From Pseudomonas sp. H1h (GTDB lineage: Bacteria > Pseudomonadota > Gammaproteobacteria > Pseudomonadales > Pseudomonadaceae), in NCBI RefSeq assembly GCF_000633255.1, contig NZ_AYMJ01000018.1, positions 186,001 to 250,000 on the forward strand: DNA of 64,000 bases, in the 5' to 3' direction. The notes beneath the pieces were generated by a model. It saw only the letters and a program-made list of their open reading frames with translations. It was not told the origin of the DNA and ran no database searches. A program made the translations under genes and the position numbers. Positions 24,151 to 32,986 of this stretch are shown here, piece by piece (position 1 is the stretch's first letter; every line of letters starts with the position of its first letter).

Positions 24151-24626
24151 GCCCCTTCGCGAGCAGGCTCGCTCCCACAAGGGGGGATGCATTGCAGTTG
24201 GCGGCATGCGTTCGAAATGTAGGAGTGAGCCTGCTCGCGAAGGCGGGGTGTCATTCAACGGTGATGTGACTGATGGGGCCCCTTCGCGAGCAAGCCCGCT
24301 CCCACAAGGGGGGATGCATTGCAGTTGGCGGCATGCGTTCGAAATGTAGGAGTGAGCCTGCTCGCGAAGGCGGAGTGTCATTCAACGGTGATATGACTGA
24401 TGGGGCCCCTTCGCGAGCAAGCCCGCTCCCACAAGGGGGGATGCATTGCAGCTGGCGGCATGCGTTCGAAATGTAGGAGTGAGCCTGCTCGCGAAGGCGG
24501 GGTGTTATTCAGCGGTGATGTGATTGACAGGGCCTCTTCGCGAGCAGGCTCGCTCCCACAAGGGGGGGATGCATTGCAGTTGGCGGATGCGTTCGAAATG
24601 TGGGAGCGGGCTTGCTCGCGAAGGCG
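24151..24626. repeat. Tandem array of 127-base REPIN-containing units (about 3.75 copies)
   Basis: Units begin at 24151, 24278, 24405 and 24532, exactly 127 bases apart. Each holds a right-type arm (TTCGCGAGCAGGCTCGCTCC or the AAGCCCGCTC form), the spacer AGGGGGGATGCATTGCAG..., and an inverted arm TGTAGGAGTGAGCCTGCTCG. The last unit ends in a GTGGGAGCGGGCTTGCTCGC arm instead. The array ends one base before the stop codon of the LysR gene. Copies differ at only a few positions, implying recent amplification. Confidence 0.92.
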
Positions 24627-25517
24627 TCAGCGGGGTGTTTGCAAGGCTAGCTGCCTGATCACCTCAACCACCGGCGCCACACGCTCGGCCTGGCCGTGCG
24701 GCCACACTGCATAGAGGTTGTAATGCGCTGCAATCTGCGCTTCGTTCAACGCCACCAGCCGCCCGCTGCGCAACGCGTCAGCCGCCAATAAACCACGCAC
24801 CAGTCCTGCTCCGACACCGGCCTCGGCGGCCGCAATCAGGTTCGCCGCGTTATCGAAAATCACCCGCGCCGGCGGCTCGGTCGGCGTCATCCCGGCCGCG
24901 TCCAGCCACGGAATCCACGAGCGTCGCGTATAGCCCAACAGCGGCAGTTCGAGAATCTGCGCGGGGCTTAACGGCAGTTGCAAGCCATGGCGCTCAAGCA
25001 ACTCAGGCGAAGCCACCGCCAACACCCGATCACCACAGATCTGCGTCATCTCGCAGTCATCCCAGTCGCCATAACCGTAACGCAACGCCAGATCCACCCG
25101 CTCGAACGCGCTGCGATCACTGCGCGGCATCGACAGCAGCGTCACCTCGTAATCCGGCAGCCCATCGAGCAACTGCGGCAGGCGTGGGTTGAGCCAGCTC
25201 TGCGCCAATTCACTGTCGACGTCCAGCGTCAAACGTTGCGTCATGCTGCGGTTTTTCACCGAGGAAATCGCCCGATCAATCTGCGCCAGACCGTCCGATA
25301 GCACACTGGCAAACAACTGCCCGGCATCGGTCAGATTGCTGCCGCCACCTTCACGCACGAACAGCGGCTGGCCGATGAAATCCTCCAGCGCGCGGATCTG
25401 TTGGCTGATGGCGCTGTGGGTCAGGTCGAGTTTGCGCGCGGCGCTGGAGAAACTGCCGCTGCGCGCCGCGTGGATGAACGCGCTCATGGACTGCACCGAC
25501 GGGTATCGCTTGTACAT
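24627..25517 (-). CDS. LysR-family transcriptional regulator
   Basis: 296 residues from ATG 25517 (AGGA 8 bases upstream). The N-terminal winged helix-turn-helix covers about 8-66 (FIHAARSGSFSSAARKLDLT, SQQIRALEDFIGQPLF). A periplasmic-binding-protein-like effector domain follows, of the GcvA/AmpR type. It reads divergently from the molybdenum hydroxylase genes across a 118-base gap, the usual arrangement for a LysR protein and its target. Its stop codon abuts the 127-base REPIN array. Confidence 0.85.
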   Translation of the reverse strand: MYKRYPSVQSMSAFIHAARSGSFSSAARKLDLTHSAISQQIRALEDFIGQPLFVREGGGSNLTDAGQLFASVLSDGLAQIDRAISSVKNRSMTQRLTLDVDSELAQSWLNPRLPQLLDGLPDYEVTLLSMPRSDRSAFERVDLALRYGYGDWDDCEMTQICGDRVLAVASPELLERHGLQLPLSPAQILELPLLGYTRRSWIPWLDAAGMTPTEPPARVIFDNAANLIAAAEAGVGAGLVRGLLAADALRSGRLVALNEAQIAAHYNLYAVWPHGQAERVAPVVEVIRQLALQTPR

Positions 25518-25596
25518 GTTGTTAGTCCTGCTTACAGCGGTTGGCAGAAATCGTCGCTGGCCGCGTTTTGCCCGGGGTCCCGATAATCGATGACCA

Positions 25597-25616
25597 GGCC
25601 CGCACAAAGACGGGCC
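25597..25616 (+). promoter_or_regulatory. Leader hairpin before the molybdenum hydroxylase operon
   Basis: GGCCCG-cacaaaga-CGGGCC followed by GCTCTTTT and then the ribosome binding site GGAG. It could act as a weak attenuator in the rightward leader, though the stem is short. Confidence 0.35.
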
Positions 25617-25635
25617 GCTCTTTTGGAGCCTGACA

Positions 25636-26100
25636 ATGATTGCATTCACGGTAAACGGCGTACGACGCGAGCTGGATGAAGCGTCCCCCTCCATGCCCTT
25701 GTTATGGGCCCTGCGTGATCAACTGAAACTCACCGGCACCAAGTTCGGCTGCGGCATGGGCCTGTGCGGTGCCTGCACCGTGCATCTGGACGGGGTCGCG
25801 GTGCGTTCCTGCCAGTTGCCGCTGGCCGCCGTCGCGGGCCACAGCATCACCACCATTGAAGGCTTGTCGCCGACGCAAAGCCATCCGCTGCAACTGGCCT
25901 GGGTCGCCGAAGATGTGCCGCAATGCGGCTACTGTCAATCCGGGCAGATCATGTCAGCGGCTGCGTTGCTCAACACGGGCACGGCGGTGAACGACGATTC
26001 GATCCGCAATGCGATGACCGGCAACATCTGCCGCTGCGGCACGTACGGGCGGATCAACAAAGCGATCAAGCGCGCGGCGAATGCGCCGAAGGAGGCGTGA
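25636..26100 (+). CDS. (2Fe-2S)-binding subunit of a xanthine-oxidase-family molybdenum hydroxylase (IorA-like)
   Basis: 154 residues with two [2Fe-2S] motifs: the plant-ferredoxin type GCGMGLCGACTVH (about 39-51) and the helical one, CGYCQSGQ (about 100) with ICRCGTYGRI (about 135). This is the small subunit of two-subunit, FAD-free hydroxylases such as isoquinoline 1-oxidoreductase. It carries electrons from the molybdenum site to an external acceptor. The stop overlaps the start of the large subunit gene by one base (TGATG). Confidence 0.92.
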   Translation: MIAFTVNGVRRELDEASPSMPLLWALRDQLKLTGTKFGCGMGLCGACTVHLDGVAVRSCQLPLAAVAGHSITTIEGLSPTQSHPLQLAWVAEDVPQCGYCQSGQIMSAAALLNTGTAVNDDSIRNAMTGNICRCGTYGRINKAIKRAANAPKEA

Positions 26101-28313
26101 TGAGCCCGCTCGACGCCACCTTGATCGAACCTTCACGCCGGGTGTTTCTCAAGCAAGCGGCGACGGTGGCTTCGGGTCTGGCGATTGCCCTGTATCTGCC
26201 GAGCGGCGTGGCCGCCAGCGACCCGAAAGCCCCGGCCCCGGCCACGGAATTTGAACCCAACGCCTGGGTGCGGATCTTCCCCGACGGTACCGTGAAACTG
26301 GTGGTGCACAAGCACGATTCCGGCACTGGTACGCAAACGGCGCTGGCTGCGTGTGTGGCCGAGGAGCTGGATGTGAACCCGATGACCGTGCAGGTCATCA
26401 CCCCGGAAGACCCGTTCTTCGACACCTACATTCACCCGATCTGGAAAGTTTTCTCCACCGGCGGCAGCACCAGTGTGTCGCTGGAATACGAACGCTTGCG
26501 CATGGCCGGGGCTACCGCGCGGGCGCTGCTGATCACGGCGGCGGCGAAACAATGGAAAGTCAGCCCCGACAGCTGCAGTACCGAGGAAGGCCGGGTGGTT
26601 CACCTGTCCAGCAAGCGCAGCCTCGGATACGGCGAACTGGTCGACGTGGCAGCACATCTCCCGGCACCGGCCAAGGTCACGTTGAAGGATCCGGCGCAGT
26701 TCAAATACATCGGCAAACTGCGGCACAAGCGTGACGCGGCGGCCAAGGTTTGCGGGGGCTTCAAGTACAGCATCGATGTGCAGTTGCCGGGGATGCTGGT
26801 GGCGGTGATTCAGCGGGCGCCGGTGGTCGGTGCGAAGGTGCTCGGCGTCGATTCGGTGGCAGCGTTGCAGATACCGGGGGTGCGCAGGGTGATCGCGATT
26901 CCGGGGCGGCCCGATGTGCTCGGCGGCAACCTGGAAGGCGTGGCAGTGCTGGCCGATACATTCTGGGCGGCGCAGCAGGGGCGCAAGGTGCTGGAGATCA
27001 AGTGGAGTGATTCGCCGTTGGACGGGTTCGACAGCGCAGGACTGGCCAAGGCGCAAGCGGCCGCTATTTCCGATCCCAAAAGCCAAACCATCAAGGCCAT
27101 GACTCATGGTGACGTCGGCGCGCAATGGCCGCTTGCGGCGAAGCTGATCGAAGCCGATTACACCATGCCCTACAAGGTGCAGAACCCGCTGGAGCCGATC
27201 TGCATCACTGCGCAGGTCAGGGACCAGGCGATCACCTATTGGGGCGGTGTGCAGGTGCCGTCCTCGGCCCTGGAAGCGGCGCAAACCGTGTGCGGCATCG
27301 ACAAGGACAAAGTCACCATCAACGAGCTGGTGTCCGGTGGCAGCTTCGGTGCGCGGGAGGCCAAATACTGGTTGTTCGAAGTGGCGTATCTGGCGCAGCA
27401 GAGCGGTGTACCGGTAAAACTGCTCAACAGCCGCGAAGATGAAATGCACGCGCTGTTCAATCACCCGGCGACGCTGCACCGGGTCAAAGGCGCGCTCGAC
27501 GCCCAGGGCAAACTCAGCGCGCTGCAGTTGCACGCGGTGTCACCGGCGTCGCCGGAGCAGTGGGAGCCGGGTTACTTCGAGCGCCCGGATCACATGGATT
27601 ACAGCACCACTGAATCGATCACCGCGTGGGACTTCGCCTACCGTCCGCCACATCTTGAACTGAACTGGGTCAAGCACGAAAGCCAGGTGCCCAGCGGCTG
27701 GTATCGCTCGGTGAGCTTCATCCCCAACGTGTTCGCCGTGGAAAGCTTCATGGATGAACTGGCCCATGCGGCGGGCGCCGATCCACTGGCGTTCAGGCTG
27801 GCCAACATGCAGGAGCGGCCACGGCATGTGGCGGTGCTCAAACAGGCTGCCGAGCGCGCCGGATGGGGCCAGCCGTTGCCGCCGGGCACCGCATTGGGGA
27901 TTGCGACGAATCAGGGCTACACCAGTTTTATCGCGGTGGTGGCGCAGGTTGCGACGGTCGATGGCAAGGCCAAAATCCAAAAGCTGACGTGCGTGGTCGA
28001 TTGCGGCCTGGCCGTGTCGCCCGGTGGCGTCGAGGAGCAGATCTACGGCGGCCTGATGTGGGGCCTCGGCCATGCGCTGTTCGACCGGCTCGACATCCAA
28101 CAGGGCAGGGTGGTGCAGAGCAACTTCCACGACTACCGCGTGACCCGGATGTCGGACATGCCGGTCACGGACGTTCTGGTGCTGGACGGCGAACCGGGCA
28201 AACCCGGTGGCGTCGGCGAGTTGGGCAGTCCGTCGGTGGCTCCGGCGATAGCCAACGCCTTGTTCGCGCTGACCGGCGTGCGCCAGCGCTCAACACCGCT
28301 GAGCCTGGGGTAA
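26100..28313 (+). CDS. Molybdopterin-binding large subunit of the hydroxylase (IorB-like), Tat-exported
   Basis: 737 residues from ATG 26100. A twin-arginine signal (SRRVFLKQAA, about 12-21) predicts export of the folded enzyme with its small subunit to the periplasm. Molybdopterin-binding motifs include GGSFGAREAKYW and the C-terminal catalytic glutamate in GGVGELGSPSVAPAIANA. The family hydroxylates N-heterocycles (isoquinoline, nicotinate) or oxidises aldehydes, with water as oxygen donor. No FAD subunit and no cytochrome c gene is adjacent, so the electron acceptor is encoded elsewhere. Confidence 0.9.
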   Translation: MSPLDATLIEPSRRVFLKQAATVASGLAIALYLPSGVAASDPKAPAPATEFEPNAWVRIFPDGTVKLVVHKHDSGTGTQTALAACVAEELDVNPMTVQVITPEDPFFDTYIHPIWKVFSTGGSTSVSLEYERLRMAGATARALLITAAAKQWKVSPDSCSTEEGRVVHLSSKRSLGYGELVDVAAHLPAPAKVTLKDPAQFKYIGKLRHKRDAAAKVCGGFKYSIDVQLPGMLVAVIQRAPVVGAKVLGVDSVAALQIPGVRRVIAIPGRPDVLGGNLEGVAVLADTFWAAQQGRKVLEIKWSDSPLDGFDSAGLAKAQAAAISDPKSQTIKAMTHGDVGAQWPLAAKLIEADYTMPYKVQNPLEPICITAQVRDQAITYWGGVQVPSSALEAAQTVCGIDKDKVTINELVSGGSFGAREAKYWLFEVAYLAQQSGVPVKLLNSREDEMHALFNHPATLHRVKGALDAQGKLSALQLHAVSPASPEQWEPGYFERPDHMDYSTTESITAWDFAYRPPHLELNWVKHESQVPSGWYRSVSFIPNVFAVESFMDELAHAAGADPLAFRLANMQERPRHVAVLKQAAERAGWGQPLPPGTALGIATNQGYTSFIAVVAQVATVDGKAKIQKLTCVVDCGLAVSPGGVEEQIYGGLMWGLGHALFDRLDIQQGRVVQSNFHDYRVTRMSDMPVTDVLVLDGEPGKPGGVGELGSPSVAPAIANALFALTGVRQRSTPLSLG

Positions 28314-28319
28314 GCCGCC

Positions 28320-29213
28320 ATGGACCTGCGCCTGTTGCGCTATTTCATGGCCCTGGCCGATGAGCTGCACTTCGGCCGGGCCGCCGAGCGCCTGCACATC
28401 TGCCAGCCGCCGCTGAGCCAGCAGATTCGGCTGCTGGAGGAGGAGCTGGGCACGCCACTGTTCGAGCGCAGTCACCATCGGGTCGAGCTGACGGCAGCGG
28501 GGCAGATGCTCAAGGAGCAAGCGCCGCTGGTGTTCGAGCAGCTTGAACGGGCGCTGGACCTGACCCGCCAGACCGGGCGCGGGCAGCTCGGCGAGCTGGA
28601 AATCGGCATGATCAGCTCGGTGATGGTTGGCGTGCTGCCCAAGGCCTTGCACCTGTTTCGCGAGCGCTATCCGCAAGTGAGCTGGCGGTTGCACGAAATG
28701 ACCCCGGCGGCGCAGGTCAAGGCGCTGAAGGAAAAGCGTATCGACGCCTGCGTGTTTCGCGTCGGTTATGACGATCCTCTACTGCGCAATGAACTGCTGA
28801 TCCATGAGCCGATTCACGTGGTGATGCCGGCCGATCATCCGCTGGCCGGTCGCGAACCGCTGGCGCCGGCGGATCTGGCTCTGGAGCCGTTTGTCGCGCT
28901 GGAATTGAAGCAGTCGCGGTTCGCCAATTTTCTCTATCAGTGTTGCATCCAGGCCGGGTTCACTCCGCAGATCCGCCAGCAGGTGATTGAGGTGCAGACC
29001 TTGCTCAGCCTGGTGCGCGCGGGTTTTGGCGTGGCGCTGTTGCCGGCCTCGATCGCGCAGTTGGCGCCGGCGGGGCTGGTATTTCGCAAGCTGACTCCGG
29101 CGCTGCCGGAAGTGCCGTTGTATGCCACTTATCGCGCGGACGATGCTTCGCCGGTATTGAAGCTGTTTCTCGACACCCTGCGCGAACTGGTGGAATCTGC
29201 AAATCACCGCTGA
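28320..29213 (+). CDS. LysR-family regulator, BenM/CatM-like
   Basis: 297 residues. The helix-turn-helix is at about 3-60 (MALADELHFGRAAERLHICQ, SQQIRLLEEELGTPLFER), with an effector domain of the CatM/BenM type that often senses aromatic-pathway intermediates. It starts 7 bases after the hydroxylase large subunit, in the same direction, so it is likely co-transcribed with it. This gives the locus two LysR proteins, one divergent and one within the operon. Confidence 0.87.
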   Translation: MDLRLLRYFMALADELHFGRAAERLHICQPPLSQQIRLLEEELGTPLFERSHHRVELTAAGQMLKEQAPLVFEQLERALDLTRQTGRGQLGELEIGMISSVMVGVLPKALHLFRERYPQVSWRLHEMTPAAQVKALKEKRIDACVFRVGYDDPLLRNELLIHEPIHVVMPADHPLAGREPLAPADLALEPFVALELKQSRFANFLYQCCIQAGFTPQIRQQVIEVQTLLSLVRAGFGVALLPASIAQLAPAGLVFRKLTPALPEVPLYATYRADDASPVLKLFLDTLRELVESANHR

Positions 29214-29219
29214 CCCCTT

Positions 29220-29307
29220 GTGGGAGTGAGTTTGCTTGCGAATGCGGTGTGTCCTTCAACTGAATTTTCAACTGACACGACGCCTTCGCGAGCAAGCCCG
29301 CTCCCAC
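29220..29307. repeat. REPIN
   Basis: A degenerate left arm (GTGGGAGTGAGTTTGCTTGC) and a canonical inverted right arm (ending 29307) with a 38-base spacer, directly after the LysR stop. Confidence 0.85.
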
Positions 29308-29393
29308 AGGTTTCGCGGTGTGCTGAACTCGTCGGCACGATCACGGGCGTCTGCGGTCGTAATCTTCACACGCGCATTCCCTGTGGAGATCCA

Positions 29394-30890
29394 ATGAGCC
29401 AGGAAGTCCTGACCCGTGAAACCAATCGTCGCCAGTTGCAGCAGATTATTGCCGGGCTGTCCGACGGGGTGATTCTGCTGGAACTCGATCAGAGCATCCT
29501 CTGGGCCAACGAGGCAGCGCTGGCCATGCACGGGGTCAGCCGGATCGGTGAGCTGGGCAGCAACGCTGACGAGTACGCCAAGCGTTTCAGCCTGCGCTAT
29601 CGCAACAATCATCCGGTGCCAGCGGACAACTACCCCATCAGCCGTGCGGCACGTTGCGAGGCCTTCAGCGACGTGCTGATCGAGGTGTCTGCCGTGGACG
29701 ACCCCGAACACGTCTGGGTGCATAGCGTGCGCAGCATGATCCTGACTGACCGCGAAGGGCAGCCGGAGTCGCTGGTGTTGATCATGAGCGACGTCACCGA
29801 TTGGGCCAACGCCGAACAGCGCTTCGAAAAGACCTTCAACGCCAACCCGGCACCGGCGGTGATCTGCCGCCTAAGCGATTTGCGCTACATCAAGGTCAAT
29901 CCCGGTTTTCTCGAGATGACCGGCTACACCCGCGAGCAAGTGATCGGTACTTCAGCTTACGAAATCGACATCTTTGAACAGGCTGAAAAAAAGGACCTGG
30001 CGATTCAGCGCCTGCGCGATGTGGCGACCATTCCGCAAATGCAGGCCGAACTGCGTCTGCCCGATGGCGGCAGCAAGCAGGTGATCGTCGCCGGTCAGCC
30101 GCTGCAGCTCAACGACGAGGACTGCATGCTGTTTTCCTTCGTCGACATGGAGCTGCGACACAAGGCTGAAGTGGCGCTGCGCCAGAGTGAAGAGCGGTTT
30201 GCCAAGGCGTTCCGCCTGACCCCGGTGCCGATTCTGATCTGCAGCGCTGACGAGCAGCAGGTGATCGACGTCAATCAGGCGTTCCTCGACACCCTGGCGT
30301 ACGACAGCGACGAGGTACTGGGCAAAACCGTGACGCAGCTGAACTTCATCGACGACGATGGCGCCCGCGCCCGGCTGCTGGCCGCACTGGCAAAAAACGG
30401 ACGGGTGGATCGGGTCGATGTGCGGGTGCGCAAGAAGGACGCGGATCTGCTGGAGTGCGCGGTGTCCGCCGACACCGTGAATATTCAGGATACGCCGTGT
30501 TATCTGCTGGTGCTGATGGACATCACCGAGCGCAAACGCACTGAGCTTGAGCTGGTGGCGGCGATTGAAGAGGTGATGAAAGACGCCTCGTGGTTCAGCC
30601 GTACGCTGATTGAAAAACTGGCCAATGTGAAGAAGGTCAACTCGCCGCAACTGCCCAGCGTGTCGTTCACCGACCTGACGGCGCGCGAGCGTGATGTTCT
30701 GGGGCTGATCTGTGAAGGGCTGGCCGACAAGGAGATTGCGGCGCGGCTGAAGCTGGCGCCGAACACGGTGCGTAATCATGTGGCGACGGTGTATTCCAAG
30801 CTCGATGTGCACAGCCGTAGCGAGGCGATTGTCTGGGCGCGCGAGCGGGGTTTGTTTTCCGGTGAGCGGGGTGGCAAGGGTCAACGGTAG
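29394..30890 (+). CDS. PAS-domain transcriptional regulator with LuxR-type DNA-binding domain
   Basis: 498 residues from ATG 29394 (GGAG 6 bases upstream). Three PAS-like sensory domains occupy about 15-140, 150-275 and 285-400, the last with the PAC-like end LMDITERKRTELE. A short helical linker is followed by a LuxR helix-turn-helix at about 430-485 (FTDLTARERDVLGLICEG, AARLKLAPNTVRNHVATVY). There is no kinase, receiver or membrane segment, so it probably senses a cytoplasmic ligand or redox state directly. It stands alone after a REPIN; target genes unknown. Confidence 0.85.
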   Translation: MSQEVLTRETNRRQLQQIIAGLSDGVILLELDQSILWANEAALAMHGVSRIGELGSNADEYAKRFSLRYRNNHPVPADNYPISRAARCEAFSDVLIEVSAVDDPEHVWVHSVRSMILTDREGQPESLVLIMSDVTDWANAEQRFEKTFNANPAPAVICRLSDLRYIKVNPGFLEMTGYTREQVIGTSAYEIDIFEQAEKKDLAIQRLRDVATIPQMQAELRLPDGGSKQVIVAGQPLQLNDEDCMLFSFVDMELRHKAEVALRQSEERFAKAFRLTPVPILICSADEQQVIDVNQAFLDTLAYDSDEVLGKTVTQLNFIDDDGARARLLAALAKNGRVDRVDVRVRKKDADLLECAVSADTVNIQDTPCYLLVLMDITERKRTELELVAAIEEVMKDASWFSRTLIEKLANVKKVNSPQLPSVSFTDLTARERDVLGLICEGLADKEIAARLKLAPNTVRNHVATVYSKLDVHSRSEAIVWARERGLFSGERGGKGQR

Positions 30891-31025
30891 GTGCAAATGC
30901 ACTAGTTGATCCGGTGCAAATGGAGGTGTTGGCGTGCTCGGGGTGTTCTTAGTCTGGTGAAGTGCGATACGAGCCGGTTGGCTTGGGATCGTGCTCCCTT
31001 CGAAGCAGCTAAAGGAACAGCCTCC

Positions 31026-31283
31026 ATGATGAATCTTGCGCAGTTGCGCGCGCGCCTGGAGCAGAGTTTTTCGCCGTTGGCGTGTGAGTGTCTGGTGGAT
31101 GGTGATCATTCGCTGACGGTGAAGTTGTATCACCCGGAGACGGGGCAGGTGGATCTGGTGATCAGCGGATTGAAGCTCGATGCGTTGCGTACGCCAGAGT
31201 CAGTGGCGGCGTTGGTGGATGAGTTGCGGTATGAGTTGGAGAGCAATTCGTTGCGTTCCTCGCGGGATCCGGATTTGGCTTAG
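31026..31283 (+). CDS. DUF1652 family protein
   Basis: 85 residues from ATG 31026 (AAGGAA about 10 bases upstream; ATG 31029 is also possible). The pattern LAQLRARLEQSFSPLACEC, then a short beta region ending in LVDELRYELES, matches the small DUF1652 proteins common in Pseudomonas. Function is unknown. It lies alone downstream of the PAS-LuxR gene. Confidence 0.78.
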   Translation: MMNLAQLRARLEQSFSPLACECLVDGDHSLTVKLYHPETGQVDLVISGLKLDALRTPESVAALVDELRYELESNSLRSSRDPDLA

Positions 31284-31675
31284 GCCGGGGTTTTGGGGGT
31301 AGATCCGTTGCTGCGGCAACGACTGCCTGGGTTTGAATGGTCAGGAGCACAGCGGGCGCGCCGCTTTGCTTCACTGCAGGCCTTCGCCCGCTGGCGAAGG
31401 CGGCCCGAAAGCCGCCCAATCTCCATCAGGACGCCCCCATTCCCACTGTGGGAGCGAGCCTGCTCGCGAAGGCGGCCTCACGATCCCCCGTTCCCCCTGA
31501 ATTCACTCCCCCGATCCTTCCCCGCAAAATCGACAGCCCATTTCCCCATCCCCCTCCGTTTCACTGGCGCTTACAAGGTGGTCGGCTATAAAGAATGAGT
31601 AGTCAGGTCTTCTGTCATCCGCTGCAGTCGGGCGTGATTGCGGAAGTGGCTCTTCCATTTATCGCGGGTCATCCT
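31284..31675. other. Intergenic region with one single REP arm
   Basis: No gene supported over 392 bases. It holds a GTTGC-TGCG-GCAAC hairpin near 31307-31321, a short GC-rich palindromic stretch (31385-31415) and a single REP arm (31448-31476). Near its right end, TATAAAG (31588-31594) may be part of the promoter of the small lipoprotein gene. Confidence 0.5.
31448..31476. repeat. Single REP arm
   Basis: GTGGGAGCGAGCCTGCTCGC continues to GAAGGCGGCC; no inverted partner within 100 bases. Confidence 0.8.
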
Positions 31676-31897
31676 ATGAATAATCCTGGGAAACGCGTGT
31701 ATCCACTCTTGTCGCTGGCCCTTTGCGTCGCGCTGCTCGGCGGTTGCGCCAGTCCTCCGCCACCGCCGCCTGCTGCACCTCCGCCGCCGCCGGTTCGTAC
31801 GTGTCAAACCCTGGAAAATACCCAGGTGTCTGGCGATATGTACGTTGACGAGCAGGTCACTCGGCATATCACCACCACTCGCTGTGTCACGCAGTAG
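31676..31897 (+). CDS. Small proline-rich lipoprotein
   Basis: 73 residues from ATG 31676. An upstream in-frame start at 31595 is possible but would bury the signal. The signal sequence ends in the lipobox LGGC, so the mature protein starts with a lipidated cysteine. This is followed by two poly-proline runs (CASPPPPPPAAPPPPP) and a short tail with two cysteines. It probably sits on the inner face of the outer membrane, spanning a little into the periplasm. No family role recognised. Confidence 0.65.
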   Translation: MNNPGKRVYPLLSLALCVALLGGCASPPPPPPAAPPPPPVRTCQTLENTQVSGDMYVDEQVTRHITTTRCVTQ

Positions 31898-32022
31898 CGT
31901 GGTGCGGCGTTTGCGTTGAGGGCTCGGGTCGACCGCAGTGTTTGCCGTTGACGGCGCGATTGCGGCGGGTGGACTTTGGGCGGAAGTTGCCCAAGATCAT
32001 CGATGCCTGAAATACAACCCAT

Positions 32023-32175
32023 GTGGGAGCGAGCAAGCCCGCTCCCGCAGAAGATAGGCGATAGATGGCGGTTCAGGGCCCGGCCGAGATCAAGGGTGGG
32101 AGTGGGCTTGCTCACGAAGGGGCCGGCCCATCCAGCATCAACGTTGACTGACTCGACGCCTTCGCGCTCCCACAG
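32023..32175. repeat. Decayed REP group
   Basis: A compact palindrome GTGGGAGCGAGCAAGCCCGC (32023 onward, two arms fused with the inner part lost), a REP arm at 32096-32123, and a right arm at 32158-32175 missing about ten internal bases. These fill most of the gap between the lipoprotein gene and the convergent SDR gene. Confidence 0.75.
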
Positions 32176-32196
32176 GGTTATTGATTGTCAGCCGAA

Positions 32197-32964
32197 TCAG
32201 GACAGGAACCCACCGTCCACATTCAGCGAAACCCCGGTGGTGTAGCTCGACGCATCGCTCGCCAGGTACAACACCGCCCCGGCCATTTCACTCGGGTCGG
32301 CCACGCGCTTGAGCGGGATCTGCGTCAGCGCCTGCTTGAGGATTGCGTCATTCTTCACCAGCGCCGAAGCAAACTTGGTGTCGGTCAGGCCGGGCAACAG
32401 GGCGTTGCAACGGATGCCGAACTGCGCGCATTCCTTGGCGAAGACCTTGGTCATGTTGATCACGGCGGCCTTGGTCACCGAATAGATACCCTGGAACACG
32501 CCCGGTGAAATACCGTTGATCGACGCGACGTTGATGATGCTGCCACCACCGTTTTCGCGCATCAGCTTGCCGGCTTCCACCGACATGAAGAAGTAGCCCC
32601 GGATGTTCACGTCGACCGTCTTCTGGAACGCACCCAGATCGGTGTCCAGCACATTGCAGAACTGCGGGTTGGTCGCGGCGTTGTTGACCAGGATATCCAG
32701 ACGCCCGAATTGTTCCTTGATGCCGGCGAAGACCTGGCTGATCTGCTCCATTTCACCGATGTGGCAGGCCACGGCGGTGGCTTTGCCGCCGGCGGCGACG
32801 ATTGCGTCGGCGACGTGCTGGCAGCCTTCGAGCTTGCGGCTCGAAACGATCACGTGGGCGCCTTGCTGGGCCAGCAGTTTGGCGATGGCTTCACCGATGC
32901 CGCGGCTGGCGCCGGAGACGAAAGCGATTTTGCCGTCGAGGTCGAACAACTGAGTCTTGGACAT
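32197..32964 (-). CDS. Short-chain dehydrogenase/reductase (SDR)
   Basis: 255 residues from ATG 32964 (AAGGAA 6 bases upstream). Classical SDR features: the NAD(P) motif GASRGIGEA (about 20), NNAA (about 95), and the catalytic Ser-Tyr-Lys with YSVTK (about 160). The C-terminal DGGFLS matches FabG-like members. It follows a phosphotransferase-like gene by 22 bases in the same direction. That pairing often occurs with acyl-CoA dehydrogenase genes, suggesting an acyl or hydroxyacyl substrate (inference). Confidence 0.88.
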   Translation of the reverse strand: MSKTQLFDLDGKIAFVSGASRGIGEAIAKLLAQQGAHVIVSSRKLEGCQHVADAIVAAGGKATAVACHIGEMEQISQVFAGIKEQFGRLDILVNNAATNPQFCNVLDTDLGAFQKTVDVNIRGYFFMSVEAGKLMRENGGGSIINVASINGISPGVFQGIYSVTKAAVINMTKVFAKECAQFGIRCNALLPGLTDTKFASALVKNDAILKQALTQIPLKRVADPSEMAGAVLYLASDASSYTTGVSLNVDGGFLS

Positions 32965-32986
32965 AGGGGTTCCTTGGTGTGGGCCG

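Noticed and set aside
24151..24626. CRISPR-like regular repeats
   Set aside because: The period is 127 bases, the spacers are themselves repeated, and each unit is a two-armed REP palindrome. No cas genes are nearby.
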